Assembly (NCBI GenBank): GCA_963678675.1
Contig: OY783194.1
Coordinates: forward strand, 23,786,278 to 23,850,277
From: Xiphydria camelus
Lineage: Eukaryota > Arthropoda > Insecta > Hymenoptera > Xiphydriidae
Reading direction: 5' to 3'
DNA: 64,000 bases
The notes beneath the pieces were generated by a model, which was given only the letters and a program-made list of their open reading frames with translations, made no database searches and was not told the origin of the DNA. Positions 1 to 11,155 of this stretch are shown piece after piece (position 1 is the stretch's first letter; every line of letters starts with the position of its first letter). Both the position numbers and the translations under genes were made by a program.

Positions 1-674
1 TAACCTATCCAAAAATTGTCTTGTGGAAGAGGCATGTTTTTATGACTATTTTTTGATTCTGGGGTCAAATACATAATCTTGAAAATAAGAAAAAAAAAGT
101 TGACTTATTTCCAATGACACCAAAAATTTCTAAAAGAAAAAGGCATCCTTTTTCTCAACGTGATAATTGACAATACATAGTGCTATACTTTTTTACAAAG
201 GTTTATTACGTCTAAATTTAACGAGACAAAACCAAACAAAACAATGGATTACATATACATTAAAAATAGTATGCTGGTTATTCAGATTCACTATCGCTTA
301 ATGGTAGACCATTAGGAACATTGTCCTTCGTGATAATGTTCTGATAAAAAAAAGTGAAAGTTCTTATTGATATAAGGCAGAAGTTCAAGTAAATTTTCTT
401 TCTTTTTAGCAATTATGGGAATGGGTCCCTTGTAGCTTAGAGGAGGTTTAACACGACATAAACTCCTTTTCACTCAAGATTTACGTTATTTTCTAGATGT
501 ATCTTTTTTCACAATAGATTTTCCCTTCTTTAAAATGAGAACTGATTTATACGCCTTTTCCCAGCGATAGACAATGCCCAGAAAAATCATGTGGGTGATG
601 TATCTTAATTTACGCAATTTTCGACTTATACCCCTTTTCCTACGCATGTGCCAATTATTCCAATATCTTTCGGA
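1..674. other. AT-rich noncoding sequence
   Basis: No reading frame with protein-like composition and no inverted-repeat element with clear ends is visible here. The stretch contains homopolymer A/T runs and is best described as intronic or intergenic filler. Confidence 0.5.
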
Positions 675-897
675 TAAAAGTAGGATAGACGCCCCGGTTG
701 AAGAGCAAATTCAAAATCGATTATCTTGAATTCAATTGCAGATATCGAAGAAAAGTTTAAACAAAGAATGTTCGTCTACATTCTTACTATAAAAAAGCTA
801 CTCTACAATGTTCATATATCTCAACTGCATTTCAAGATAATCACATTCAAAGTTAAACAGAAATTTAGGCGTCTATCTCATTTTTGCCCTAATCTGC
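675..897. mobile_element. GTAGGATA foldback element, copy 1
   Basis: This is one of five diverged copies of a roughly 210-bp self-complementary repeat (others at about 10958, 22008, 23265 and 52925). The left end reads GTAGGATAGACGCCCC and the right end is its approximate reverse complement, GGCGTCTATCTCATTTTTGCCC. Inside, the motif CGATTATCTTGAA on the left pairs with TTCAAGATAATC on the right. It has no coding capacity; the short open frame across it does not look like protein. It behaves like a non-autonomous inverted-repeat element (MITE), but target-site duplications are unclear. Confidence 0.5.
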
Positions 898-1079
898 TTC
901 TTCTAATGTTGGATAAATATACGAGTACCTACATTCTCTTTCCAACATGAAATGATTTATCGTCCCACCCTGTATCAGACAGTTTCTTTCTTCTTGAAAA
1001 TCGGAAATTCACATACTGTATGATCATACAGTAAAATCCGCATCTGGCGTTTCGCTCCATCGCTGCGTTACTATCACGC

Positions 1080-1760
1080 GAGGGCGTCATCTCTAAAGAA
1101 TTTCGCATCCTCGTGCACCATACAGTTCGCGCGCGCGCGCGCTCAGGAGCCCCGCGGGACATCTCCGTTTCCTCCCGCCTGCCGCGCCACCGCTCCGCGA
1201 CGCACCGGTCAAACGATCCGCCCACACTGCCGCGCGGCAGCGGCCGAGATCCCCAGAAGCCGAGCGCGGTCGGAAGCGCCCGAGATCGGCCGAGTCCGGG
1301 GGAACGATCCCTACCGAGATTCTCGCGTGGATCCCCAAAGCCGGGTCCCGCTCCGACCGAGTGGGAACGCGAGGGGTTTCCTCAGCTCCCTCGTTTTCTG
1401 GATCCCCCGTGCGCGCGCACGCGAGGCGCGCGGCGGTAGTGCCAAAGCGGATCGCGAAACGTGTGCGTCGGCGCGACTGCGATCCGCCGAAAAATCGCGG
1501 TGTATATCTCACTCCGGCCTACGTTTCTGTCGGACGGGAAAATAAAGGCTGGTCGCGCGCGCGTGCGGAAATCTATCGAAGATGTGACGACCGGCAAAAG
1601 TAATCGCGAGCTGTCGGCGCCATGTGACAATGCTTTCGCGCTCCCGTCAAAAAATACGGAAGTAGATATGTGCGAGTACGCGCGCGGGCCACGGTGCAGG
1701 TGCAACGAACGATTGCGAATGTGAGCTACGATTGTACTCTGCGATTTTATACGCGCGGAA
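1080..1760. other. CpG-rich island
   Basis: A GC-rich block with many CG dinucleotides stands out against AT-rich flanks. Overlapping open frames occur on both strands, as expected from a stop-poor GC-rich sequence; none shows a recognisable domain or convincing splice structure. It could be a promoter-associated island or an unmethylated structural island. No gene is called. Confidence 0.45.
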
Positions 1761-2035
1761 CTTTTAATCGCACCGTGGGGAGGAGAATATGAAGTTTAAA
1801 AATGATCGGGTTGAGGTATACGAGCGTTCCTTTGTCGCTTCCGAGAATACTGCACCCACGGAAGTCGCCTCGCGCATCGGCGCACATGTGAGCGACTACG
1901 GAAATCGTATGCGGAACCCTCCTCGGACTTATCGGCATAATAATATGTATATACCGAGAACAGTTTATTTGTAGTGAATAAATGTTTAAATGAATATGGC
2001 GAAATAAATATTTTATTGGACTATATAAATATTCG

Positions 2036-2145
2036 TTAGGGGAGACTGGGGTAAGTTGATACACGAAGTTGGCCTCTCATTTCCATGGAAAGTAACGGTA
2101 ACGAGGGGTCAACTTCACATATCAACTTACCCCAGTCTCCTCTAA
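2036..2145. mobile_element. Hairpin MITE family B, copy 1 (GGGGAGACTGGGG subtype)
   Basis: An almost perfect hairpin. The outer arm GGGGAGACTGGGGTAAG pairs with CTTACCCCAGTCTCC, and the inner arm GAAGTTGGCCTCTC pairs with GAGGGGTCAACTTC. The inner part is shared with nine other copies in the window, while the outer arm differs from the more common GGGTAAAACGGGGTGA subtype yet still pairs with itself. Noncoding. Confidence 0.8.
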
Positions 2146-2197
2146 TTATTACATTTATTTGGCACAATTAAATACTTCGAAATTACCACCTTATTAA

Positions 2198-2361
2198 TTA
2201 ACCCATTTGTACCTATCATAAGGAAATATGAAAAAAGGCCTTTATCACCAAACTTTTTTTTATTATATATATTTAAGTACAAAAAAGTTGAGATATACAC
2301 TCTGGTGATAGTGACCAGGAAAATTGAGCGTATATATACGCTAATGATGCAAATGGGTTAA
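2198..2361. mobile_element. TTAA-flanked MITE, CCCATTTG ends
   Basis: The sequence begins TTAA-CCCATTTGTACC and ends GATGCAAATGGG-TTAA, giving short inverted ends around a 156-bp interior without coding potential. Identical TTAA flanks are the hallmark of piggyBac-superfamily insertion, so this is read as a non-autonomous piggyBac-like element. Only one copy is seen here, so the assignment rests on the ends alone. Confidence 0.5.
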
Positions 2362-2404
2362 AACATATTTTCTTGCCCTAACAAAATATGTATTTCGCTG
2401 TATT

Positions 2405-2494
2405 TTAACATGTTGACTGCCACCCATATTCGCTGCCGATTTAGGTACATTACTTGTTGGTCCCATGGGACCTGCATGGCAGTTAACGTGTTAA
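2405..2494. mobile_element. Tiny TTAA-flanked hairpin element
   Basis: TTAA, then CATGTTGACTGCCA, then a short interior, then TGGCAGTTAACGTG and TTAA. The unit between the TTAA sites is 82 bp. It lies 43 bp from another TTAA-flanked element. It may be a degenerate piggyBac-like MITE. Confidence 0.45.
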
Positions 2495-2634
2495 ATTATA
2501 TGTATTAACTCTTGATAAACTGTTTTTTAGACATACTTCCCTAAAATTCACGCTTTTAAACCTTTAAGGGGTATTACACATTTTTTTATTCTATTACGAT
2601 TCTAATAGCCATATTAGGACTTTCTGGAAACCCC

Positions 2635-2915
2635 TGTATTTTAATCATAAAATCAACTGTGCTTGAATGCACAGTTGTAGAAGTCTAAATTTCTATTTAA
2701 ATATTCTTCACGCATCAAAATACAACATATATTTTTAAAATGTTTAATACGCTAGTTTCCAAAAAAAGATAATTTTACAAAGTCGTACTTTTTCAAAATC
2801 AAACCAAAATCATAATCAACGACCCCGAAAACATATAGATCACCCATAATTTCATAGATCCGTTCAGTAGAAACAAGTTCGCCTCGGGGGGTCAAAACCA
2901 CTCGACGCAGGGATG
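2635..2915. repeat. Old interspersed repeat, copy 1
   Basis: This stretch is alignable by eye with 20650-20910 and, in part, with 49440-49560. Shared blocks include a CATCAAA(A/G)TACAACATA run, an AAAATCATA/AAATCGTA block, and GAAAACATATAGATCA followed by TTCAGTAGAAA. The copies are diverged and no sharp ends are visible, so it is an older repeat of unknown class. Confidence 0.45.
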
Positions 2916-2919
2916 TAGC

Positions 2920-4590
2920 TTGAATTATGACGATATCATCGCGTGCCGCGCGTGCGTTACTATATCGAGCCAGCGTTGCATGTCGCGCCGCACGATCGTT
3001 TGACCTCAAAATCCGTTGTAACGTGCCCCGCGATAATCCTGTAAGAAGAAAAATTCAATCTCTCGTCACGAACCGCTTCTAACGAATAGTGGAGCGCGTG
3101 AGCTGAATGGGGAACACGGATTTTGTCAATTTAAAGGGATATATTTACGAGACGATGCAACTCATAGAGCAGATCAAAATTACGTAAACTACAGATGTAT
3201 ACGATTAATCAAAAAACGCGGAATATATCGTTAGGTACTACACTAATACCAAAAAGTCATATACACCACTTTACATCCTTTTAGCATAGGAAAATCCAAA
3301 AGGGATTATAACAAAATTTGTTCTTGCAACTGATTTGCGATACGTAAAAACCGATACGTAAAATACTGATTCGTAAAAATAAAGATCTAAAGATGGGAAA
3401 ATAAAATTTTGAAAAACTGAAGATAAAGGGACGTAAAGGTTATGGATAAATATTAGAGATCTGGAAGATTTTTCGAAGTAATAGTTTTTTAATGTTTTGT
3501 GAAACCTTCCATATTATTCACTTTGCCTGGGAACCTAATTGATTTCAAATCGAAAAGGTCGAAATTTTTTAACTCTATGTGGCGGAGCAATTATAGTAGA
3601 TAGGAATTAGTAGTTTAGCGGATTTAGCATTTCAAAAAAACCCTCAATAACAACCTTGTTAAAAATCAAACCACTTCAACGAACTTCAATCCCCCATATT
3701 AGGTCCACTATCATTGCCGCTAACTCCCAATTTCCTTGACTGGTCCTTTTATACTTATACACCATTTAAAAATTACATTGCATTATTCGTTTTGCTCTAT
3801 TCACTTTGCCCAGATAAGAGTTACCAGAGAAGCTATTCTGGAAAGAATTTCCGAGTTTATGCATACTTTTATGCGCGATTTTATACGCGATTTGAATTAA
3901 TACAATATATGGAAATGCGCGAATCATACGTAAAATCGAGTATAAAACCACGCATGTGGCTTCGTGTGTCAACTAATGTATTTCCTAAAAAATAAGCCTC
4001 CAGATCAAGAAACTCGGTAGGGTTACGCATTAAATACGTTTGTGTAAGTAGGGCGAAGTTCCAAGTCGGGTATATTTAAAGAAAAATTCATTACAGCAAA
4101 TAATAAAATTTATTAGATGAAACCTTATGAAATAAACATGCATAAATAATAAACAGGCAATTCTGGACACTGCATAATTAACCTTATTTATTTATAATAT
4201 ATTTAGATATTTATTGAAAATATATATTAAATAATTCTAGCCATATTAACAATCCGGAAGAGCCAAGAATTATTTCAATTTCTAACGAAAGTCTAAATGG
4301 ATAAATTTCTCAACTTTGTGTCCCACCTGTCCCTACTAATAAATCCATCAAAACAACGCCCCTTATATAAACTGTCTTTTAAAATACCATCCATTGCTCC
4401 TCTCGCCCGAATTATTCGAGAAATCTGTACGCTGAACGATTTATCACTTGGCCAAAAAGGCAGGTGGGCGTGGTCAAAGCTATCATCCGTCGCGCGACAC
4501 TTTGAGAGAAGTTACGCAGCTGTGTTTATAACTTCGACAGCTCTTTTGTATATCGACGCATAAACACGCCAATATGCGACCTTTCTGTGG
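2920..4590. other. Noncoding sequence without identified features
   Basis: Mixed AT-rich sequence. Open frames present here lack domain-like composition, and no clear inverted-repeat ends were found. Nothing further can be supported. Confidence 0.4.
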
Positions 4591-4594
4591 AGCC

Positions 4595-4979
4595 CTCACG
4601 GAAATATTATGTATACGAAATATACTTATATAAAAAAAGTAGATATTTCAAATACATGTAAAAAGTATTCAAAATATATACGTTTTTGCCGCTTTTTGCA
4701 TACTTCGTGAGTACTTAAAATATATTTTACGTAAGTATATTTTAAGTACGATATATTTTGAATGTACGAAAAAATGCAGTTCTTATATAATCCAAATATA
4801 TTTTAAAATATTGGCTGCATTAGAAAATTGTAAATATATTTTTCGTTAATAGGCTCAAAATATATTTTACGTACTCGCAAGATATACCAAAAGCGGACAA
4901 AAACGTATATATTTTGAACACACGCGTTACATATGTTTAAATTTCTTTTTATATCTCAAATATCTAACTTTACCGTGAG
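4595..4979. mobile_element. AT-rich foldback family I, copy 1
   Basis: One of three related foldback elements (others at 9857-10276 and 40123-40469). Ends are CTCACGG and CCGTGAG. The interior alternates AAAATATATTTT-type runs with TTTTTGCCGCTTTTTG on the left and its complement CAAAAGCGGACAAAAACG on the right, so the element folds back on itself. No coding capacity. Confidence 0.6.
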
Positions 4980-5254
4980 AAGAAAATAGAGAGTTCGAGA
5001 AAAGTCGATCGTTATTTTCTTATTGCTCGGACGATCCTCTCTTCGCGTTACTCCATAACCAGTGATCAAAAGGCCTGTTGTGGCGTTTCTTCGTTTTTCA
5101 GCCCCTATGTAGATGCAAATTATTCAGCACGGTTAGTACAACCGCGCCGCCTGCTGCAACGCCGCGTGCATCGTGTCTCGTCTCTCTGCAGGACTTATAA
5201 AGAGAAAGAGAGAGTGGAACTCTTCTTTGCCAATCTCCATTCATTTCCTGTCCC

Positions 5255-5296
5255 GCTGCTTCTGCTGCTGCTGCTGCGGCGGCGGCGGCGGCGGCG
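5255..5296. repeat. CTG/CGG trinucleotide microsatellite
   Basis: A run of CTG triplets passes directly into an uninterrupted CGG run. It lies in a small open frame, but the frame looks like a by-product of the triplet repeat. Confidence 0.85.
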
Positions 5297-5859
5297 TTCT
5301 TGTTCTATTTATAAAGTCCGACTCCAACTCTCGCGAATACGTGTTAACGCGATAAGATTATATACGGGGCGAATCGATACTCATCGAAGATCAAAGAGAT
5401 TCGAACTCTAGCTCACTTCCCGTCAGTTCAAAGGCTCCCATCGAGACGTCCTCGATATTTATGCATATAGATGTTCTTTTGTGGACGACGATAATGTCGT
5501 AGATCACGCGAGTTTCTCTACTTCCGGGGGAAATTTCTCTCATCTCTCGCAGATTTCCCGACTTCTTTGTCGTTTTGTATACGTGTTCTTGCGAGCATGT
5601 CTTGTACCAATCGCGTCGCGAGAACCGATGGTTCGCCAATGAAACGATGCCATTGTGTAGAATTTTGAAAATTTTTGAAAAAATGTTCCCATTTATAGAG
5701 AAAAATTCTATTTCGAAAAAATGCCTTAACTAGGCCAATGAACATTAATAGGAGTTTTGCAAAATTTCATATGTGCACAGTTGAAAATTTTGCATTGTAA
5801 TCGGTCCATCTACATTTTGCTTATTAAAATTAACGCAAAAATCAATTGATTTTAACAAA

Positions 5860-6096
5860 CGCTGAGAAAAAAATTTACTTCATCGGAATATAAACGTATT
5901 TTTAGGTAATCCTAAAAGAACGTTTATTCGATTCGAATGAATACTGATTCAATCAAAATAATTGTCAATTAAATTAATAATATTTATACGTATATATCTA
6001 ATCGATATTCAGTTTATAATAATCAAATAAATGTGCTTTTAAGACTATTGAAAAATACGTTTATTTCAATCACAAGCACATTTTTTTCTCGGTGCA
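5860..6096. mobile_element. CACCGAGAAAAA inverted-repeat element, copy 1
   Basis: The left end carries GAGAAAAAAATTTACTTCATCG and the right end carries TTTTTTTCTCGGTGC. The middle is symmetrical around ATTCGAATGAATA and ATCGATATTCA. A second copy lies at 35752-35978 with cleaner ends (CACCGAGAACAAAATT and AATTTTTTTCTCGGTG). Noncoding MITE of unknown superfamily. Confidence 0.6.
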
Positions 6097-6688
6097 CAAA
6101 CGGGTGATCCGATTTCAACGAAAAATCTCCAACTATGTATAGTTAAAAATAGTAAATAGACACGAAAACTGCATTCCTCTATATTAAAAAAAACATTTCT
6201 ATAACCAAAAAAAAGTTCAGAGAGTTCAAACATATCGAATATTCTTTGCCAAAAACCGAAATGTCTTTCTTCGAACTAAACCTTTCCCCTTCCTTTACTC
6301 TGTACACACAATCCACCACAAAAGTATTCTTTTTCTCTTTCTAAACCCTTCCCCTCACACTCCCTCTCGGAGCGCAATTTTGGCACACTGAAAATACCGA
6401 AATAACATCGTCTCGCTTGCACACGCGTGCAGCAAACACGTAACTCGCGCAGCTACACCGGAAACACCGTGTCGTGAATGAACACGCCATCGGCGGCCTC
6501 CACTTTCCCGGCGTGGCGTTACCGCTCAACACTGTCGATAATATTTCACGAGCCGTGGGAAGGAGTAACGTTACAGTGTATCCTGCAACTATGTTTTACG
6601 CATTGTGCGGAAAGTCATTGAGAATCCACGTCTCGACCAACGAGTAAATCGGTATAGGAATTGTTACGATACGACCTGTTTCCCATAT
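6097..6688. other. Noncoding sequence, nothing identified
   Basis: Transition from AT-rich to moderately GC-rich sequence at about 6360-6560. Short frames on both strands have no recognisable content. Confidence 0.4.
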
Positions 6689-6689
6689 A

Positions 6690-7010
6690 TACAGGGTGAG
6701 TTTTCTGAAAGCTCTATTTATTTCCGTTATTTGTCACTTTACGGAAAAGTCTTTCGAATAAAAGTTTTTTAGTGTCGAGGCTGACATACGATACGTCTAA
6801 TTAATTTTTAATAGCACGTGTTATTTATGAGATATGAAGATCACCTTCAATTTTTCAATGGGAACCGATTTTTTTACTTCTATAAAAGTTTTAGAGCTCA
6901 TTGAGACTGATAAAAAAGGTATAGGTAAAATGCCCGTCCATTGAACCGTTTCTGAGATATTTCCACTCAAAGTATAAAAGTAAGAGTAAAAGAGAATTAA
7001 GTCCGGGTAT
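6690..7010. mobile_element. Family D foldback element, partial copy
   Basis: It starts TATACAGGGTGAG and continues with the family hallmark CCGTTATTTGTCAC, TTACGGAAAAGTC, TTTCGAATAAAAG and a GTGTCGAGG block. The second arm seen in full copies (for example 43162-43760) is missing after the AAAGTAAGAGTAAAAG segment, so this is a half element. Noncoding. Confidence 0.65.
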
Positions 7011-7145
7011 TGACACTAATGTCCTGGTAGACTGTACAGATACACATGTACAGTATAATCGGTGTAATCATTGTTTACATTACTTTAAATTGGAGTGGAA
7101 TAAAATTATGTACAGCTGATTATAATTATACATAAAGTGATACAC

Positions 7146-7269
7146 GCTTTATACTTCGCGCGGTTATTATTCAATTTCGTGGTTGCCTTCCATTAGGCAC
7201 AGCACTGCCGACTCCAGCTGATCCTAATGGAAGACAACCACGAAATGCATTTACTGCGAAGTATAAAGC
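7146..7269. mobile_element. Short hairpin element with GCTTTATACTTCGC ends
   Basis: Outer arms GCTTTATACTTCGC and GCGAAGTATAAAGC are exact reverse complements. An inner pair, ATTTCGTGGTTGCCTTCC and GGAAGACAACCACGAAAT, forms a second stem. A diverged relative with the same inner arm (TTTCGCGGTT/AACCGCGAAA) lies at 48645-48750. Confidence 0.7.
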
Positions 7270-7945
7270 TAGGAATCCACTACACTCGACTCGACTCGAC
7301 ACGACTCGACACGACGCGTTTCTGATCGCATGATTTTCCATGTATTTAAATGGCGTAGAAATCCACTAGGCTCGACACGACTCGACTCGACTCGACACGA
7401 CACTTTTCTGGCTGGCCAGAAATTTGTCGCGTCGAGTCGAGTCGAGTCGAATCGAGCCTAGTGGACACGGTTTGCGTGCACATCGAGATATGGACCGATG
7501 AGCGAACAGTTGATTTGCGGCAGTCTTGCTTGGAAATTTGAGAAGAGCAGTTCGAAGATTTTACATTAATTTCGCAGAGGAATGGAGGAGGATCTCATTA
7601 ATAAAGTTAGAGCATATGAGATGCTGTGAAATATACATAATTTGAAATATAGAGACCAAAATATACGCAACGAAGCTTGAGACGAAATCTCAAAAGCCTT
7701 GAATAGACCAAGTAAACATAAATAGGTATATAGTAAATTTCAATCTGTATAGATGTTACAGAGAAGCAATAGTTGGAAAAATTATAGAGCCATACACGAT
7801 GTATCCTTGTATGTTAAAATTTAAAAGGAGTAGCGTCGAGTCGTGTCGCGTCGATTCCAGTGGGCACACCACGCAAATTTTTGTCACCGTGTCGTGTCGA
7901 GTCGTGTCGTGTCGAGTCGAGTCGAGTCGAGTGTAGTGGATTCCT
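7266..7945. mobile_element. Inverted-repeat element built on CTCGA/CACGA pentamers
   Basis: The left terminus AAGCTAGGAATCCACTACAC is followed by tandem CTCGA and CACGA pentamers. The right terminus is the reverse complement, ending GTGTAGTGGATTCCTAGCTT, so the inverted repeats are about 50 bp. Two further pentamer blocks lie inside: a self-complementary one at about 7360-7462 and a partial one at about 7830-7870. Each is bordered by variants of TCCACTAG. No open frame of note. The class of element is unknown. Confidence 0.65.
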
Positions 7946-8527
7946 AGCTTAAGGCCAGGGCCTGGTTTAGACGGCCGAAAATCAGCGGTTTTTAGGGAGC
8001 GTTTTTAGGGAGGAAGGAGATAACTGATCGAAACACGGTTTTGGGGATATTATTTTATATATTTTAACTTCAAAAAAAAAATTTTAGTGACCAGCTACAA
8101 CGCATTATAGACTAAGTTATAGGCAGATTCGTAGAGCGCCTCGGCGTTGGAGTTCCTCGATGGCGTACACGCTAGCGCCCCCTATTTTCATATAAAATGA
8201 AAAAATGATTTAAATTATTATTTTTCATGTTTTTATCTACCATGTGAACTAAACAAAGCTATAAAAAGTTTAAAATTCTGAATGCCTTGAAGTGCCGAAG
8301 GAAAAAGCTACTTTTTGAAAAACTCCAACGCCGAGGCGCTCTACGAATCTGCCTATAACTTAGTCTATAATGCGTTGTAGCTGGTCACTAAAATTTTTTT
8401 TTTTGAAGTTAAAATATATAAAATAATATCCCCAAAACCGTGTTTCGATCAGTTATCTCCTTCCTCCCTAAAAACGCTCCCTAAAAACCGCTGATTTTCG
8501 GCCGTCTAAACCAGGCCCTGGCCTTAA
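7944..8527. mobile_element. Large TTAA-flanked foldback element
   Basis: TTAA-GGCCAGGGCCTGGTTTAGAC opens the element and GTCTAAACCAGGCCCTGGCC-TTAA closes it. The arms are near-identical reverse complements for about 200 bp (7948-8150 and 8325-8523) around a spacer of about 175 bp. The very high arm identity points to recent formation or continuing gene conversion. The TTAA flanks suggest piggyBac-type target choice. It abuts the pentamer element, sharing its last bases with the TTAA. Confidence 0.8.
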
Positions 8528-8765
8528 AGCGTATATGGTCTTGAGTGTAAATGGAATCTTTCTGTATTTTTGTATAGAATTCCATTTTGAGCTATTTCTT
8601 TTTATAGTGATAGCATTGCGGTATAGAGTTTTAAGAAAGATATAGTCGAGATTGTATCTCGCTCAATTTTACAATGCTATCAATTAGAAATATAGTTGGG
8701 AATACTGTAAGAAAAATAGACAGGAAAAGATAGTAAATTGTAGAGAAAAAGTAGATCTTTTTTTT

Positions 8766-8880
8766 TCATAATTATTATTACGTTTGAATTTACCTCTTAC
8801 AAATAGAAAAAATACATTTTTAGTGAAATAAATCTTCTTTCATAATCATTATTACGTTTGAAATCACCTCTTACAAATAA
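8766..8880. repeat. Two-copy direct repeat, 74-bp period
   Basis: The block TCATAATTATTATTACGTTT, followed by GAATTTACCTCTTACAAAT, recurs 74 bp downstream with a few changes. It is a simple tandem duplication in noncoding sequence. Confidence 0.7.
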
Positions 8881-9856
8881 TTTTTACAGAATACACATAT
8901 AATAGACATTTTTTCTCTCGGAACTGATCTCGCATATATCAAAGTCAGTCTGCAGAAAACCTAGTAATTTGTCTTTTCGTATATATAGCGAATAATCATA
9001 CGACAACGAAAATTGCAAGTTTTTCGAATGGACATTTCAAAATTCGCATCGACTGCGCAACTCTTCCTCGCGCGGACTGTATCCTACATGTACAGCGAGG
9101 CGATTGAATCGCGCGTTTGACCCATTTTCTCTGTACCATTTCGCAATGTGCCTTTCAGCTCTGCGATCCTTTATAATTTACATCGTTCCATCACCATTTG
9201 TGCAATTATCGCGTCTCTCGTGGTGGGTTTTTTCGAAGCTTCGAATTTCGCTTTCAAAATTAATCCCTTTGTGCTGATAAAATGACTGTCGCAGAGAGGA
9301 ATATTTAATATAAATCGCTAATAAAGACTTATTGTTAGTAATTTAATGTTAACGTAATTATTGCAATTATTTCAAACGCTCCAATCCTTACAATTTAATT
9401 TAAAAAATCAGAAAGAGCCCATTAAATTTGAGTAAAGACTGAAACAAAAATATTTCTTCTGCATTTTGCGTTTCTAATTTTTAACAAAAAAGCCACATAC
9501 AAATTCCCATTGATATTGTAGCTCTATAAAACCCTGTATACTTCTTCATGAGACCCAAAAATACGTTTCTTTTATAAAACCGGACAAAGTACACACTCGT
9601 CAATATTCAATTTATGTACATAAATAAATATCAGACTTATGATTACCATTTATTTATTTATCGCTCATTATTTCCTCACGGAAACATTATACAATAAATA
9701 TATCTACCATAAGAAAGAGAGACGGAGGAAAGAAAACTCCCTACAATTATCTTACATATCATCCCTATTAATCACACGGCATCACTTTCACACAAAGGCT
9801 CCCAATATTATACGAACAAAACGATTAAAAAAAAGTCATATGAATTACACGCAAAT
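8881..9856. other. Noncoding sequence, nothing identified
   Basis: AT-rich sequence with a small GC-richer patch near 9050-9240. No coding signal and no clear inverted-repeat ends. Confidence 0.4.
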
Positions 9857-10276
9857 CCCGCGGAACGGTTATATATTTGAGATACATAAGAAAAGTATTT
9901 CAAATGCATAAAAGTATTCGAAATATGTACGTTTTATCCACTTTTTGTGTACTTCGCGAATACTTAAAATATAGTTTTCATATGATTTAAATATATTTGG
10001 AATGTACAAAGAAAAAAAATATATTTCTTATATAATCGAAATATATTTAAATATATGTTATATTAAAAATACTTCATAAGTGCTTAAAATATTTTTCACA
10101 TTTGAAATACAACATTACTTTACGTTTGAAATATAATATTACTTCATATTTTTAAAATATCTAATATATTTTAAGTACTTACAAAGAATATAAAAAGTGG
10201 CAAAAACTTGTATACTTTGAATATTCGTTATAATATGTATTACAATTTTTTATATCTCAAATATATCATTTCCGCG
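9857..10276. mobile_element. AT-rich foldback family I, copy 2
   Basis: The ends CCCGCGGAA and TTCCGCGGG are reverse complements, followed by TTTGAGATA on the left and TATCTCAAATATA on the right. The interior matches the copies at 4595 and 40123 (GTACTTCGCGAATACTTAAAATAT block). Noncoding. Confidence 0.65.
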
Positions 10277-10289
10277 GGGGTCATCCGCC

Positions 10290-10735
10290 GCAGCCTCCTC
10301 GTTACCGTTGCGTCGTCGAGAGCGCTTCCCGCGTGTGTTGCTCGGCAGGGCGATACTGTCTCTTTCGCGCGAAGCAAATGAGAGAAGCGAAGCGCTCGCA
10401 CACCAGGAGGGGGGGGCGAGTAAAGAGTAGGTACACATACGCGTGAGGAGCGCGAGGCGCGGGGTGAAAAGAGAGCGTGAGCCAGTGCGACCAGGGGAAG
10501 GGAGGGGGCAAGACGACGAGATTTTTTATAGTGTATGCCGGGTTATTTCGGTCCGGACACTCACACGAAGTGCATATACGCGCCTTTCCAGGCGTATCGC
10601 TATATATACGCCGGTATTAGTCGGTCTTTTATGCATACCAGTCGGGAGACAAAGGCCGTGACTGTGTAGCGTGCCAAGCCCGGGCTATGCCGGGACACCC
10701 ACCCGTCGGAATCTTAATTACATTACAGTCCATTC
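10290..10735. promoter_or_regulatory. CpG island with weak core-promoter-like motifs
   Basis: A CpG-rich block. Near its right side CTATATATACGCC (about 10600) is followed about 30 bp later by CCAGTCGG, resembling a TATA box plus arthropod initiator (TCAGT-type). A short ATG frame (10736-10912) follows. The spacing is plausible but both motifs are common by chance, so this is only a candidate. Confidence 0.2.
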
Positions 10736-10912
10736 ATGGCAGCTGATGCACCGTTGCCGTCGTATCTGATTAGGGCGTCCTTCTCCGCTTATCGCCGCAT
10801 TGATTTCGACGAGCCTACCGTATTAGTTCGCCACGTGGTGGCCCGCATTCGCGCGCACGTCGTCAATGACTATTTTTGTAGGTCGTCGAAGTGGTCGATT
10901 TTTTATTTTCGC
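10736..10912 (+). CDS. Short uncharacterised ORF downstream of CpG island
   Basis: An ATG-initiated frame of 58 codons plus stop (starts MAADAPLPSYLIRASF, ends SKWSIFYFR). It is too short to carry a domain, and I do not recognise it. In its favour: it begins just after a CpG island, codon third positions are mixed in a coding-like way, and possible donors (TGTAG|GTCG) fall near its end, so it could be a first exon. Against: GC-rich sequence readily yields such frames by chance, and no acceptor partner can be shown. It may be noncoding. Confidence 0.15.
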
Positions 10913-10957
10913 TAATCACCTGGCATTGAAAATTTTAATCGGGAGTATGCGCAGTAA

Positions 10958-11155
10958 GCGGTAGGATAAAAGTGAGATAAACGCCTCATTCGTTTGAGTT
11001 TGAACGTGATTATTTCGAAACGCAATGGAGATAGATGAAAAATGTGGAAGAATATTTTTCATTGAAACTTTTTTTCGATCTCTCTTCAATAATTTTCAAA
11101 AAAAAATATATTTGCAACGTGCGCTTCAACTGGGGCGTTTATCTTAATACATACG
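10958..11155. mobile_element. GTAGGATA foldback element, copy 2
   Basis: GTAGGATAAAAGTGAGATAA on the left and GGGGCGTTTATCTTAATAC on the right are the inverted ends. GAACGTGATTATTTCGAAAC is the conserved inner block. Diverged relative of the copies at 675, 22008, 23265 and 52925. Confidence 0.55.

Noticed and set aside
1093..1705. Overlapping open frames of 80-139 codons on both strands
   Set aside because: They lie in a CpG-rich island where stops are rare, have Arg/Ser/Ala-rich shadow-like composition on both strands, and no domain or splice evidence.
5166..5411. ORF with a polyleucine/polyarginine run
   Set aside because: Produced by the CTG/CGG microsatellite; no coding evidence outside the repeat.
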